Shown here: positions 8,502 to 18,583 of the stretch, piece by piece
Position numbering within the stretch: the stretch's first letter is position 1
Layout of the letters: each line of letters starts with the position of its first letter
DNA from: CAADGV01 sp040290295
GTDB lineage: Bacteria > Bacteroidota > Ignavibacteria > UBA10030 > UBA6906
Assembly: GCA_040290295.1 (NCBI GenBank)
Contig: PSMW01000013.1
Span: forward strand, 1 to 64,000
Length of the DNA: 64,000 nucleotides
Reading direction: 5' to 3'
Made by a program: the position numbers and the translations under genes
Notes under the pieces: model-generated
Database searches by the model: none
Seen by the model: only the letters and a program-made list of their open reading frames with translations
Told to the model about the DNA's origin: nothing

Positions 8502-8834
8502 GACTGTACCCTCCTATGAAGTGATTGTATGATGGAAGTGTGATGGAGTTTTGGGGAAGCTGCTTCGTCTCCTGAAGTTGTTGACATGATTATATGCACG
8601 TCTCGCTCGAAATAGGGAGAGGGGAATGCAGCAGTTGCAGGAAAGCTTCGTGCTTTCCCCTCGCCACCCCATCTCAGGATCGGAAGGCGTATGGAGGGTT
8701 TGGGTGATGGTTTGGTCTGCCACCGAAAGCAAACATCCGGCAGGTAGCTGCCGAAAAGATAGCACAGTTGAATTCGGAAATCAAGTCCCAGCCGAAGGAA
8801 CGGAGACCGGCATCCCTATTCGCCCAGAATCGCT
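8502..8834. other. Intergenic stretch between the rhodanese gene and the DUF47 remnant
   Basis: No coding sequence with family similarity is visible on either strand. On the minus strand a TATAAT hexamer lies at 8589-8594, about 90 bases upstream of the rhodanese ATG, and could be a -10 element, but no convincing -35 is at the right spacing. In DUF47 operons a phosphate permease often follows; I find no trace of one here. Confidence 0.35.
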
Positions 8835-9141
8835 TCAGGCGTTCTTCACGATGATGCTTTCGATAGCAATGAAAACATCTTCCCACTTGTCCGTTGCCGT
8901 TTCGAGACCCACCAACAGCTTTTTGGCCTTCAGTAAGGAGAATGGGATCTTTGCCTCGATGCTCCGCATCTTCGATCCTGCGAATGTTTTGTGCTCGTTC
9001 TTCCTTCAAGATGGAGTTGGACATCAGTTCCTCGAGGATCCGTGTGGCAGTCAAAAGGTTCTCCGGCGCGCGTTCAACAGGCTCGAAAAACGTATCGTCC
9101 TTCGGCAAGAGGCTGTGCAAGAAGCTATCGGGTTTGATCAT
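8835..9141 (-). pseudogene. DUF47/PhoU-like protein remnant with internal deletion and frameshift
   Basis: From the ATG at 9141 the frame gives the classical DUF47 N-terminus (SLLPKDDTFFEPVERAPENL, then IRRIEDAEHRG). It then jumps to residues that belong near the end of the family (KDPILL). One base later, in another frame, come LETATDKWEDVF and IESIIVKNA followed by TGA, which is the family's C-terminus. Full members have about 205-215 residues; here only about 100 codons remain. The central helices, with the second metal-binding half, are gone. The loss may have been between the two similar LExxGD segments. DUF47 proteins usually partner Pit phosphate permeases. It is a broken gene, not a short functional one. 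Confidence 0.7.
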
Positions 9142-9203
9142 GACGCCGAGATCGATACGTGAATCGTTGATTGCAGGAGCAGAAAGCAGCATGCTCGGCT
9201 GCC

Positions 9204-9233
9204 TTGCTAATCCAGCCTTACTTTCCTATTTTG
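9204..9233 (+). promoter_or_regulatory. Candidate Bacteroidota-type promoter for the first glutamate dehydrogenase
   Basis: TTG (9204-9206), 20 bases, then TATTTTG (9227-9233). The box is one base shorter than TAnnTTTG, but spacing and position (68 bases upstream of the ATG) fit the Bacteroidota -33/-7 arrangement. Confidence 0.35.
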
Positions 9234-9300
9234 TTGAAGCTTCGGTCTCACCGTTCGTTTCTCATCATCAAAAACAAGAGCAAGAACACATGAGGAGTCT

Positions 9301-10644
9301 ATGCCGTCTGAATACGTAAGGAATCTGATAGCACAAGTCAAAGCGAAGAACCCTGCCGAACCCGAGTTTCATCAAGCGGTACAGGAGGTGTGCGAATCCT
9401 TGGAGTTGGTTTTGGCGCGCCATCCGGAATACCGCACGGCAAGAATCTTGGAGCGGATGGTCGAACCCGACCGAGTTGTGATCTTTCGCGTTCCGTGGCA
9501 AGATGATCGTGGCGACTACCACATCAACCGCGGATTCCGTATCCAAATGAACAATGCCATTGGTCCGTACAAAGGGGGCCTCCGATTTCACCCTTCCGTC
9601 ACGCTCGGCATTTTGAAGTTCCTCGCGTTCGAACAAGTGTTCAAGAACAGTCTCACCTCCTTGCCGATGGGTGGGGGCAAAGGAGGCTCTGACTTCGATC
9701 CTAAAGGCAAGAGCGACAGTGAAGTGATGCGCTTCTGCCAGAGCTTCATGACGGAACTCTTCCGCCATATCGGTCCCGATGTTGACGTGCCTGCCGGCGA
9801 TATCGGCGTCGGAGGGAGAGAGATCGGCTTTTTGTTCGGACAGTGGAAACGCCTGACGCGCGAGTTCAACGGAGTGCTGACCGGTAAAGGATTGAATTGG
9901 GGAGGATCGCTTATCCGACCCGAGGCAACCGGATATGGCGTGGTGTATTTCGCCGAAGAGATGTTGAAGACACGCGGCAACACGATCGAAGGAAAACGCG
10001 TCGCCATTTCAGGCTTCGGCAACGTTGCGTGGGGCGCAGCATTAAAGGCGACACAACTCGGCGGCAAAGTGGTGACGCTGTCCGGACCCGACGGCTTCAT
10101 CAACGATGAGGAGGGTGTGAAAGGGGAGAAGATCGACTACATGCTCACCTTGCGTGCAAGCTCGTTGGATGCCGTTAAACCGTACGCGGATAAATTTAAG
10201 GTCCCGTTCTATGAAGGGAAACGACCGTGGAGCGTTCCTGTGGATGTGGCGCTTCCGTGCGCAACACAGAATGAGCTTGACGAGAACGACGCTCGCACAT
10301 TGGTGCAGAACGGTTGTAGCTGTGTGTGCGAGGGCGCAAACATGCCCTCCACGCTCAAGGCAATCAAGGTATTCCAAGAGGCGAAGATCCTCTTCTCGCC
10401 GGGCAAAGCCTCCAATGCTGGAGGGGTGGCAACCTCGGGTCTCGAAATGAGTCAGAACAGTATGCGCCTCCCTTGGCCCAAAGAAGAAGTGGACAATCGT
10501 CTCCGGCAAATCATGAAGAACATCCACCAAACGTGTTTGGAGACTGCCGAGCAGTACGGCACGCCGGGCAACTACATCAATGGTGCGAACATTGCCGGCT
10601 TCCTGAAGGTCGCCAATGCCATGATGGACCAAGGGTTAGTCTAA
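9301..10644 (+). CDS. gdhA: Glutamate dehydrogenase, hexameric, NADP-type (copy 1)
   Basis: 447 residues, the standard length for GdhA. Substrate and catalytic positions are present: Lys91 in GPYKGGLRFHP, Gln112 and Lys115 in EQVFKNSL, Lys127 in PMGGGKGG, and the catalytic Asp in VPAGDIGVGGREIG. The dinucleotide fold reads SGFGNVAWGA. The enzyme interconverts 2-oxoglutarate plus ammonia and glutamate in the cytoplasm; close relatives are NADP-dependent biosynthetic enzymes. An AGGAG site precedes the ATG. It is followed after 470 bases by the receiver/PPDK_N gene. A diverged copy of the same pair follows at 14171-18573. This copy is intact. Confidence 0.96.
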   Translation: MPSEYVRNLIAQVKAKNPAEPEFHQAVQEVCESLELVLARHPEYRTARILERMVEPDRVVIFRVPWQDDRGDYHINRGFRIQMNNAIGPYKGGLRFHPSVTLGILKFLAFEQVFKNSLTSLPMGGGKGGSDFDPKGKSDSEVMRFCQSFMTELFRHIGPDVDVPAGDIGVGGREIGFLFGQWKRLTREFNGVLTGKGLNWGGSLIRPEATGYGVVYFAEEMLKTRGNTIEGKRVAISGFGNVAWGAALKATQLGGKVVTLSGPDGFINDEEGVKGEKIDYMLTLRASSLDAVKPYADKFKVPFYEGKRPWSVPVDVALPCATQNELDENDARTLVQNGCSCVCEGANMPSTLKAIKVFQEAKILFSPGKASNAGGVATSGLEMSQNSMRLPWPKEEVDNRLRQIMKNIHQTCLETAEQYGTPGNYINGANIAGFLKVANAMMDQGLV

Positions 10645-11113
10645 AGCATCGATGGGTCGGAACAGCCCTTTGCATTGCCCCGACCCAAACACTTTTCACG
10701 AAGGGCATGTTGCCTATAATCCTGCGCGATGCACTCAGCTCCATCGAAGCGTAAGGCCTCGCATCGGTTCAGCACACGAAGGAGGTTGCTGCTCTTGGCT
10801 TTCACCTCTCCATCGCACCGCGCGCGTCAAGGTTTAAGCCGGCTCATCAAGACGGAGAGGTTTGCTTCTCTCTCTTGCTGAATTCGAATGGGAACCCGCT
10901 TTGAATTTCAAGGTCGGTTTTCATAGATTTTTGCCAGAGCTTCCCCGTACAACATGCGAAGCGCGTTCATCACCTTACCCACACGTTGCAGGCGCAATGT
11001 TCTTCGACATACGCAGGAGATCGAAAGGTGAGAGCGTTGCGTAGCAGGCACTGCTGCTTCAGGCTCCCCTCCTTGCACGACTTTCACAACCGTCGGACGT
11101 TCGAAGCAACGGT
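10645..11113 (+). other. Intergenic region between gdhA copy 1 and the receiver/PPDK_N gene
   Basis: No gene is recognisable. An 8-bp hairpin follows gdhA. A second inverted repeat, ACCTCTCC (10804-10811) with GGAGAGGT (10854-10861), spans 58 bases. A possible promoter is TTTG (10900-10903), 20 bases, TAGATTTTTG (10924-10933), which would leave a leader of about 170 bases. The long leader and the repeat make transcript-level control conceivable, but nothing matches a known riboswitch. Confidence 0.4.
10653..10687 (+). terminator. Stem-loop directly after gdhA copy 1
   Basis: TGGGTCGG (10653-10660) pairs with CCGACCCA (10680-10687) around a 19-nt loop, 8 bases after the stop codon. A weak T-run (ACACTTTTC) follows. 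It may terminate or attenuate transcription between gdhA and the next gene. Confidence 0.4.
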
Positions 11114-14095
11114 ATGAGTAAGATCGATCATCTCAACATCGAGGACATCTCCGGCAGCCGCGTCAAAACATTCCAAAAGCTGATGCGGTTCAAAGTGCGG
11201 GACATCCTCCTCGTTTCCAGCATGTACGATAACTACTTGTTCGAAGAAGACGGCAGGTTGTACGAGCTGATCCGGCACGAGGCGCAAGTCCTGAATCTGA
11301 GCCACACACCGGAGATTACGCACGTGACCAGCGCGGCGGAAGCCATCGAGCTTGCTTCCGGCGCCAATCCGTTCGACTTGATCATCACAACGCTGCATAT
11401 CGAAGACATGCACGTGATCAAGTTCGCCCAAAAAGTGCGCGAGGCGGGCATCACCACACCCATCGTCTTGCTGGCATACGACAATCGCGAACGGAAGGAG
11501 TTGGTGACGATGTACGACACGTCGATCTTCGACCGCATCTTTATTTGGCAAGGCGACTATCGGCTTATCATCGCCATCATCAAAGATGTGGAGGATCGAC
11601 GCAACGTGGAGAACGACACGCTCACCGTCGGGGTGCAGTCCATCTTGCTGGTGGAAGACGACGTGCGCTTCTACTCGTCGTACCTTCCCCTGCTGTACTC
11701 CGAGATTCTCCATCAGTCGCAACAGCTTATCTCCGAAAGCGTGAACCTGACGCACAAGCTGTTGCGCATGCGGGCACGGCCGAAGATTTTGCTGTGCACA
11801 TCGTACGAGGAAGCGTGGTCGTATTACGAAAAGTACGAGGAGTTCATCCTCGGCATCATCTCGGATATCAACTTCAAACGAAACGGCGTGAAAGACCCCG
11901 AAGCCGGATTCGATTTTGCCAGAACGGTGCGCGAAGCGCACGAGGATATCCCCATCCTCTTGCAATCGAGCAACCCTGCCTTTGCCGAGCGTGCACGCGA
12001 GATCGGCGCATCGTTCGTGCTGAAAACGTCGCCGCGGCTGTTGCACGAGTTACGCGCGTTCACCATGGACAATTTTGGGTTCGGCGATTTCATCTTCCGC
12101 ATGCCCGATGGGCGCGAAGTGGGGCGTGCACACAACCTCAAAACGCTCGAAGAACAATTGCGTATTGTTCCGGACGAATCGATCGTCTATCATGCGCGGC
12201 GGAATCACTTCTCGAATTGGTTGAAAGCGCGCACCGAGTTCTGGCTTGCACAGCGCTTGCGCCCGCGAAAGGTGGAAGATTTCGCGTCGGTCACCGAACT
12301 GCGGAACGAGCTGATCAATTCGATCCGACTCTATCAAGAAATCCGACAGCGCGGCGTTATCACCGAATTCAGCAAAGAAACGTTCGACCCGCAGAACGGT
12401 TTTGCACGCATCGGCAGCGGCTCGCTCGGCGGCAAGGCACGAGGGCTTGGCTTCATCAACACACTCATCAACAGCTATAACATCAGAAACCGTTTCGAGG
12501 GAATCGAAATCTATGTCCCCTCGGCAGTCGTCGTCGCTACGGATGTCTTCGACAGATTTTTGGAAATGAACGCGCTGGACAATCTCGTGATCGATCCGCC
12601 GCCGGACGAAGAATTGTACCGCCGCTTCAAAAAAGCAGAGCATTTCCCGCCGGAGATTGCAGCGACGCTCGATGACTTTCTCGACATCACCCATGAGCCA
12701 TTGGCGGTACGATCGTCGAGCCTGTTGGAAGACTCCCAGTATCAGCCGTTTGCGGGCGTCTATCAAACGTACATGATTCCCAACAACCACCCCGATCGCG
12801 CCGTGCGCTTGCATCAGCTTCTCACCACCATCAAGTGCGTGTATGCCTCGACGTTTGCACATAAAGCGCGCGATTACATGAAAGCTACATCCTATCGGTT
12901 GGAGGAAGAGAAGATGGCGGTCATTATCCAGCGCATGGTGGGAGCGCGGCACGATGGACGGTTCTATCCCGATTTCGCCGGGGTCGCGAAGTCGTACAAT
13001 TTCTACCCCGTTCCACCCCAAGCATCCAACGACGGCATTGTGGACGTCGCTCTCGGTTTGGGGAAAATGGTCGTCGATGGCGGCAATACGGTACGCTTCT
13101 GTCCCAAATACCCTCGCCACCTGCTGCAGTTCTTCTCGACAAAAGAGACGCTCAAGAACGCGCAACAGTACTTCTATGCATTGGATTTGGAACGCACGAT
13201 GAGCACAGACGGCAGCATCGACCCGTCGGCGTTCGTCCAACTCTACGATCTGACGAAAGCAGAAGAAGATCAAACGCTGTTTCATGTTGGCTCGACGTAC
13301 TCGCCGGATGACGACACGGTGCACGACGGCGTTTCGCGCAGTGGCCGGCGCGTTGTAACGTTCGCTCCCATCCTCAAGCACCGCATCTTCCCTTTGCCGG
13401 AGATTCTCGAGTTGGTACTGGATATGGGAACGTGGGGCATGGGCACGCCCGTCGAAATCGAGTTCGCCGTGAACATGTCTGTTCCGTCCGACAAGCCGAA
13501 AGGGTTCGCGTTTCTTCAAATTCGTCCGCTCGTGCTAAGCTACGAGCTTGAACAATTGGATGTCGAAAATGTCAATCTGGAGGATGTGATTTGTCAGAGC
13601 ACGCAAGTGCTTGGCAATGGTGTGGTGACCGATATTTACGACATCGTCGTCGTGGATATTCACAAGTTCAATCGCGGGAAGAGTCGTGAAGCCGCAGCCG
13701 AAGTCTCCGCGCTCAACGCGAAGCTGGTCGCACAGAAGCGACCCTACGTTTTGATCGGAGTGGGACGTTGGGGAAGTCTCGATCATTGGCTCGGCATTCC
13801 AGTAACATGGGATCAGATCGCCGGAGCCGCTGCCATCGTCGAGTCGGGCTTCAAGGATTTGAACGTGACACCGTCGCAAGGATCGCATTTCTTTCAGAAC
13901 ATCACATCGTTCCGTGTGGGATACTTCACGGTGAATGCGTTCGTCAATGTGGGCTTCATCGATTGGGACTGGCTGCTGGCACAGCAACCGGTGGAGCAAC
14001 TCCAGTACACCGCGCATCTTCAGTTCGATAGACCGATCACCGTGAAGGTCAACGGACACAAGAACAAAGGCATCATTCTCAAGCCCGGAAAGTAA
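11114..14095 (+). CDS. Two-receiver/PPDK_N (PEP-synthase-like ATP-grasp) fusion protein, copy 1
   Basis: 993 residues. Residues 27-165 form a degenerate receiver-like domain. Residues 174-320 form a second receiver with the acidic cluster Glu181-Asp182-Asp183, a candidate phosphoacceptor Asp251 in GIISDINF, and Lys304. From about 430 an ATP-grasp PPDK_N domain follows: GSLGGKARGLGF (Lys441), EPLAVRSSSLLEDS (529-541), FAGVYQTYM, EEEKMAVIIQRMVGA, and VEIEFAVN with LQIRPL. There is no phospho-His swivelling domain and no PEP-binding barrel, so it cannot be a complete PEP synthase or PPDK. A C-terminal region of about 180 residues (VLIGVGRWGSLDHWLGIPVT, then TPSQGSHFFQNITSF) completes it. Similar proteins exist in Bacteroidota, with no function known to me. 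It sits between two gdh genes. Confidence 0.88.
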   Translation: MSKIDHLNIEDISGSRVKTFQKLMRFKVRDILLVSSMYDNYLFEEDGRLYELIRHEAQVLNLSHTPEITHVTSAAEAIELASGANPFDLIITTLHIEDMHVIKFAQKVREAGITTPIVLLAYDNRERKELVTMYDTSIFDRIFIWQGDYRLIIAIIKDVEDRRNVENDTLTVGVQSILLVEDDVRFYSSYLPLLYSEILHQSQQLISESVNLTHKLLRMRARPKILLCTSYEEAWSYYEKYEEFILGIISDINFKRNGVKDPEAGFDFARTVREAHEDIPILLQSSNPAFAERAREIGASFVLKTSPRLLHELRAFTMDNFGFGDFIFRMPDGREVGRAHNLKTLEEQLRIVPDESIVYHARRNHFSNWLKARTEFWLAQRLRPRKVEDFASVTELRNELINSIRLYQEIRQRGVITEFSKETFDPQNGFARIGSGSLGGKARGLGFINTLINSYNIRNRFEGIEIYVPSAVVVATDVFDRFLEMNALDNLVIDPPPDEELYRRFKKAEHFPPEIAATLDDFLDITHEPLAVRSSSLLEDSQYQPFAGVYQTYMIPNNHPDRAVRLHQLLTTIKCVYASTFAHKARDYMKATSYRLEEEKMAVIIQRMVGARHDGRFYPDFAGVAKSYNFYPVPPQASNDGIVDVALGLGKMVVDGGNTVRFCPKYPRHLLQFFSTKETLKNAQQYFYALDLERTMSTDGSIDPSAFVQLYDLTKAEEDQTLFHVGSTYSPDDDTVHDGVSRSGRRVVTFAPILKHRIFPLPEILELVLDMGTWGMGTPVEIEFAVNMSVPSDKPKGFAFLQIRPLVLSYELEQLDVENVNLEDVICQSTQVLGNGVVTDIYDIVVVDIHKFNRGKSREAAAEVSALNAKLVAQKRPYVLIGVGRWGSLDHWLGIPVTWDQIAGAAAIVESGFKDLNVTPSQGSHFFQNITSFRVGYFTVNAFVNVGFIDWDWLLAQQPVEQLQYTAHLQFDRPITVKVNGHKNKGIILKPGK

Positions 14096-14170
14096 CGACG
14101 ACGAGCGCCCGCCGCTCTTCCGGGTGCTATCCAACGACAACGAACCACACTCATGAAAGGAGCCACTCAC

Positions 14171-15533
14171 ATGTCGGACTACGTCAAAGATCTGCTGGCA
14201 GAGGTGAAGGCGAAGAATCCCAATGAAGCGGAATTTCACCAAGCGGTACAGGAGGTGGCAGAGTCGCTTGCCTTGGTGTTCGAGCGTCACTCGGAATATC
14301 GCGAAGCGAAGATTCTCTAGCGCATCATCGAGCCGGAGCGCGTCATCATGTTCCGCGTGCCGTGGGTTGACGAGCAAGGTGAGATTCACATCAACCGCGG
14401 ATACCGCGTGGAAATGAACAGCGCAATCGGTCCGTACAAAGGCGGCTTGCGTTTCCATCCGTCAGTCAATCTCGGTATCCTAAAATTTCTTGCTTTCGAG
14501 CAAGTCTTCAAGAACAGCCTTACAACACTGCCGATGGGTGGTGGAAAAGGGGGATCGGATTTCGATCCCAAAGGCAAAAGTGATTTGAAGATCATGCGCT
14601 TCTGCCAGGCGTTCATGTCTGAACTGTTTCGGCACATCGGGCCCGATAACCGACGTGCCTGCCGGCGATATCGGTGTCGGCGGGCGCGAAATCGGTTACC
14701 TCTTCGGTATGTACAAGAAGCTCCGCAATGAATTTACCGGTGTGCTCACCGGCAAAGGATTGAATTGGGGGGGATCGCTCATCCGACCTGAAGCGACCGG
14801 GTACGGTGCCGTGTATTTCGCTTGCGAGATGCTTGCCACGCGCGGACAAACGATCGAGGGGAAAACCTGCCTGGTCTCGGGAAGTGGCAACGTTGCTCAA
14901 TATACCACGGAGAAACTCCTTCAGCTTGGCGCAAAAGTGGTCACGCTTTCCGATTCCAACGGTTACATCTATAACGAAGAGGGCATCACTCGTGAGAAAC
15001 TCGATTTCGTGATGGACTTGAAAAATGTTCGGCGTGGTCGGATCAAGGAGTACGCCGAGAAGTACAAAAGCGCCGTGTACACCGAACTCGACCCGAAAGC
15101 CGACCACAACCCGCTGTGGAATCACAAAGCCGACTGCGCATTTCCCAGCGCAACGCAAAACGAGATCAACGCAAAGGACGCACAGCACCTCCTGAGGAAC
15201 GGGGTCTCTTGCGTCGTTGAGGGTGCGAACATGCCGACGATGTTGGAGGGAGTCACACTCTTCCTCGACGCAGGAATTCTCTACGCACCCGGGAAAGCAG
15301 CCAATGCAGGCGGCGTGGCAACATCGGGACTGGAGATGACGCAGAACGCAATGCGCATGCAGTGGACGCGCGAGGAGCTGGATAACAGGTTGCGTCTGAT
15401 CATGAAGAGCATCCACAAAACGTGCGCGGATGTCGCCGAGCGCTTCGGCACCCCGGGCAATTATGTGAACGGCGCGAACATCGGCGGCTTCTTGAAAGTG
15501 GCAGACGCCATGATGGATCAGGGCGTGGTGTGA
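14171..15533 (+). pseudogene. Glutamate dehydrogenase copy 2, interrupted by a stop codon and a frameshift
   Basis: The ATG at 14171, after a good AAGGAG site, opens a protein parallel to copy 1 (MSDYVKDLLAEVKAKNPNEA). Codon 50 is TAG at 14318-14320, exactly where copy 1 has GAG in ILERM, so one substitution is implied. An extra A at 14648-14649 shifts the frame inside GPD-(T)-DVPAGDIG. After it the sequence continues to VANAGGVATSGLEMTQ and ends like copy 1 in ADAMMDQGVV. Apart from these lesions the catalytic motifs (GPYKGGLRFHP, PMGGGKGG) are kept, so any decay is recent, or both lesions are sequencing errors. A GTG or ATG after the stop could give only a fragment. Confidence 0.8.
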
Positions 15534-15572
15534 ACATCAACAGCGCGCCCGCGTTGATGGTGAAGGGAGTCG

Positions 15573-18500
15573 ATGAAACCACAACTCGCTGAACAAACAT
15601 CCATGCTCGATCCACTCTGGGTCGAGCATGGCTATGGGAATCGCTTTCAGGGCTTCCAGAACCTGATGCGACGACGCATATGCGATATTCTGCTCGTCTC
15701 GAGTTTGTACGACCTTCATCTGTTCGAAGAAGACGGACGACTCTACGAGTTGATCCGCAACGAGTATCAGGGCTTCAACCTCAGCCATTCGCCGGAGCTG
15801 ACCCGCGTTTCCAGCGGCAAGGATGCCATCGCATTGGCGAAGGAAGAGCGACGCTTCGATCTCATTATTACGACGCTGCATATCGACGATATGCATGCCG
15901 TCACGTTCGCCAAGATGGTGAAGGATGCAGGGCTTGATCTTCCGGTCGTGCTCTTAGCACACGACAATCGCGAGTTGCATTACCTCTTGCTGCACAAGGA
16001 CGTTTCGGCATTCGATAAAGTGTTCATCTGGCAGGGTGACTTCCGCATCATTATCGCCATCGTAAAGTACCTCGAGGACAAGATGAACGTCGAGCACGAC
16101 ACGCGGGTCGTCGGCGTGCAGACGATCATCGTTGTCGAGGACAGTATTCGGGACTACTCGTCGTTCCTCCCCATCATCTATACAGAAATTCTCAAGCAAT
16201 CGCAGCGCCTCATTTCCGAGGGGATCAATCTCACGCACAAGTTTTTGAGAATGCGTGCTCGGCCCAAAATTCTTCTCTCCACAACATACGAGGAAGCGTG
16301 GGAGTATTTCGAGAAGTACAAAGACTACATGTTGGGTATCATCTCGGACGTGGATTTTCCGCGAGGCGGTGCTCAGGATCCTCAGGCGGGCATTGCCTTT
16401 GCGCGCGCCGTAAAAACCGCGCAGACCGACCTTCCCATCCTGCTACTCTCCCAAACACCCGACAATGAAGCGGCAGCACACGCAGCAGGCGCGTCGTTTA
16501 TCGTGAAAGGCTCGCCGGTCCTCCTGAACGAACTGCGGCAGTTTATGGTGCACTATTTCAGCTTCGGGGATTTCATTTTTCGGACGCCGGATGGGATAGA
16601 GATTGCTCGTGCAACGGACTTGAAGAGTCTCGAAGAACAACTCCACGTTGTGCCGGATGAGAGCATCTTGTATCACGGGGAGCGCAATCATTTTTCGAAT
16701 TGGTTGAAGGCGCGTACGGAGTTCTGGCTTGCCCATCAACTGCGCCCGCGCAAGGTAACAGACTACCCGACGGTCGATGCGCTGCGCAAAGACCTGATCA
16801 ACGCGCTGCATAGCTATGCTCTCGCGCGTCAGCGCGGCATTATCACCGACTTCTCGAAAGCAACGTTCGATCCTGAGACCAGCTTTACTCGCATCGGCAG
16901 TGGATCGTTAGGAGGCAAAGCGCGCGGCTTGGGGTTCGTCAACACACTCATCCACGATTACAATGTCGGCAACCGATTCGAAGGGGTCACCATCTACGTG
17001 CCTGCTGCCGTGGTGGTTGGTACAGACATCTTCGATCAGTTCCTCGAAGAAAAACAACCTCAAGCAGTTCGCGATGAACTGTACGGACGATCGGGAGATC
17101 ACGCGACGGTTTTTGGAGGCACCTCGTTTCCACGAAGAAGCGCTCGGAGATCTCACCGCTTTCTTGGATATTGTGCGCACACCGCTCGCGGTACCCTCCT
17201 CAAGCTTGTTGGAAGATTCGCAATACAGCCCGTTCGCCGGCGTGTACGAAACGTACATGCTGCCGAATAATCATCCCAACCCGTTGGTTCGCCTGAACGA
17301 CCTGCTGAACAGCATCAAACGCGTGTACGCGTCGACTTTTTACCAAACAGCAAAAGATTACATCAAGGTCACCTCCTATCGTTTGGAAGAAGAAAAGATG
17401 GCGGTGATCGTGCAGAAGATGGTCGGCGTTGCTCACCAGAATCGCTACTACCCCAATTTTGCCGGTGTTGCGCGATCGTACAATTTCTATCCTCTCCCGC
17501 CGGCAAAGAATGCCGATGGCATCGTGTCGGTCGCGTTAGGATTGGGTAAAACGGTGGTGGATGGCGGCAATGCCGTCCGCTTTTGCCCGAAGTACCCTAC
17601 CGATCTTATTCAGTTTTATTCCACTGAGGAGACATTGAACTGTTCGCAACGTGACATCTACGCGCTGCAGTTGGATGCGCCGACCGACTTCGGATACGCC
17701 ACGTATGACTTACTCTTGAAGCAATATCCGTTGGAGGTTGCCGAACGTGACGGCACGTTGCAGTACGTTGGCTCCACATACTCTCCAGACGACGACACGA
17801 TCACCGACGGGTTGGCACGCAGCGGCATACGGGTGGTAACGTTTGCTCCTCTCCTTCGCAATCGCGAGTTTCCTCTCCCACAAATCCTGGAATTGCTGTG
17901 CGACATGGGGACCTGGGGGATGGGGACACCCGTCGAGATCGAGTTTGCTGTGAACATGTCCGTTTCACCCAGCAACCCGAAAGAGTTCGGAATTCTCCAA
18001 CTGCGACCGCTGGTTGTTCATCGGGAAACGGATGAATTGAACGTGGAAGATTTCGATCCCGCATCGGTTATATGCCAAAGCGATCAGGTTTTGGGCAACG
18101 GCATCATCGAAGCCGTACGCGATATTGTGTTCGTCGATGACAACCTGTTCGAACGTTCGAAGAGCCGCAGGGTAGCAGAGGAAGTCAGCCAGTTAAATGC
18201 GCGCCTGCTCGCCGAGGGCAGACCCTATCTTCTGATTGGTGTCGGGCGATGGGGATCGCTTGATCCCTGGTTGGGCATCCCCGTTACGCGGGAACAGATT
18301 GCCGGAGCGAAAGCCATTGTGGAAACAAGCTTCAAAGATCTGTCGGTCACGCCATCGCAGGGTTCACATTTCTTCCACAACATCACCGCGTTCATGATCG
18401 GTTACTTCACGGTAGATACACATCACGGCCGCGGCTATGTGGACTGGCAGTGGTTGTTGCAGCAGCACCCCGCCGAGTCGATGGCGTACACAAAACGTCT

Positions 18501-18573
18501 CCGCTTCGACAATCCTTTGATCATCAAAATCAACGGACATCGCAACAAGGGGGTTATTCTTCGGCCGATGTAG
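15573..18573 (+). CDS. Two-receiver/PPDK_N fusion protein, copy 2 (one frameshift)
   Basis: About 1000 codons with the same architecture as copy 1: a degenerate receiver, a second receiver (VVEDSIRDYSSF, candidate acceptor Asp in GIISDVDFPRGG), then PPDK_N (GSLGGKARGLGFVNT, TPLAVPSSSLLEDS, VEIEFAVNM, LQLRPL) and the C-terminal GVGRWGSLDPWLGIPVT region. The frame breaks at about 17049-17054: five As where four would join FDQFLEE to NNLKQFAMNC. The motif AVRSSS of copy 1 reads AVPSSS here, so a usually conserved Arg is replaced. It starts 39 bases after gdh copy 2. The shift lies in a homopolymer, so sequencing error is likely; otherwise the protein is cut before its ATP-grasp domain. Confidence 0.82.
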
Positions 18574-18583
18574 TGAGCGAGAT

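Noticed and set aside
12050..13519. 489-codon minus-strand open frame opposite the first receiver/PPDK_N gene
   Set aside because: It lies antisense to a gene with clear domain motifs, and its translation (His/Arg/Asp-rich, no motif) is the usual shadow in G+C-rich coding DNA.
11114..14095. PEP synthase or pyruvate phosphate dikinase
   Set aside because: Only the PPDK_N ATP-grasp part is present; the phospho-His and PEP-binding domains needed for the reaction are absent.
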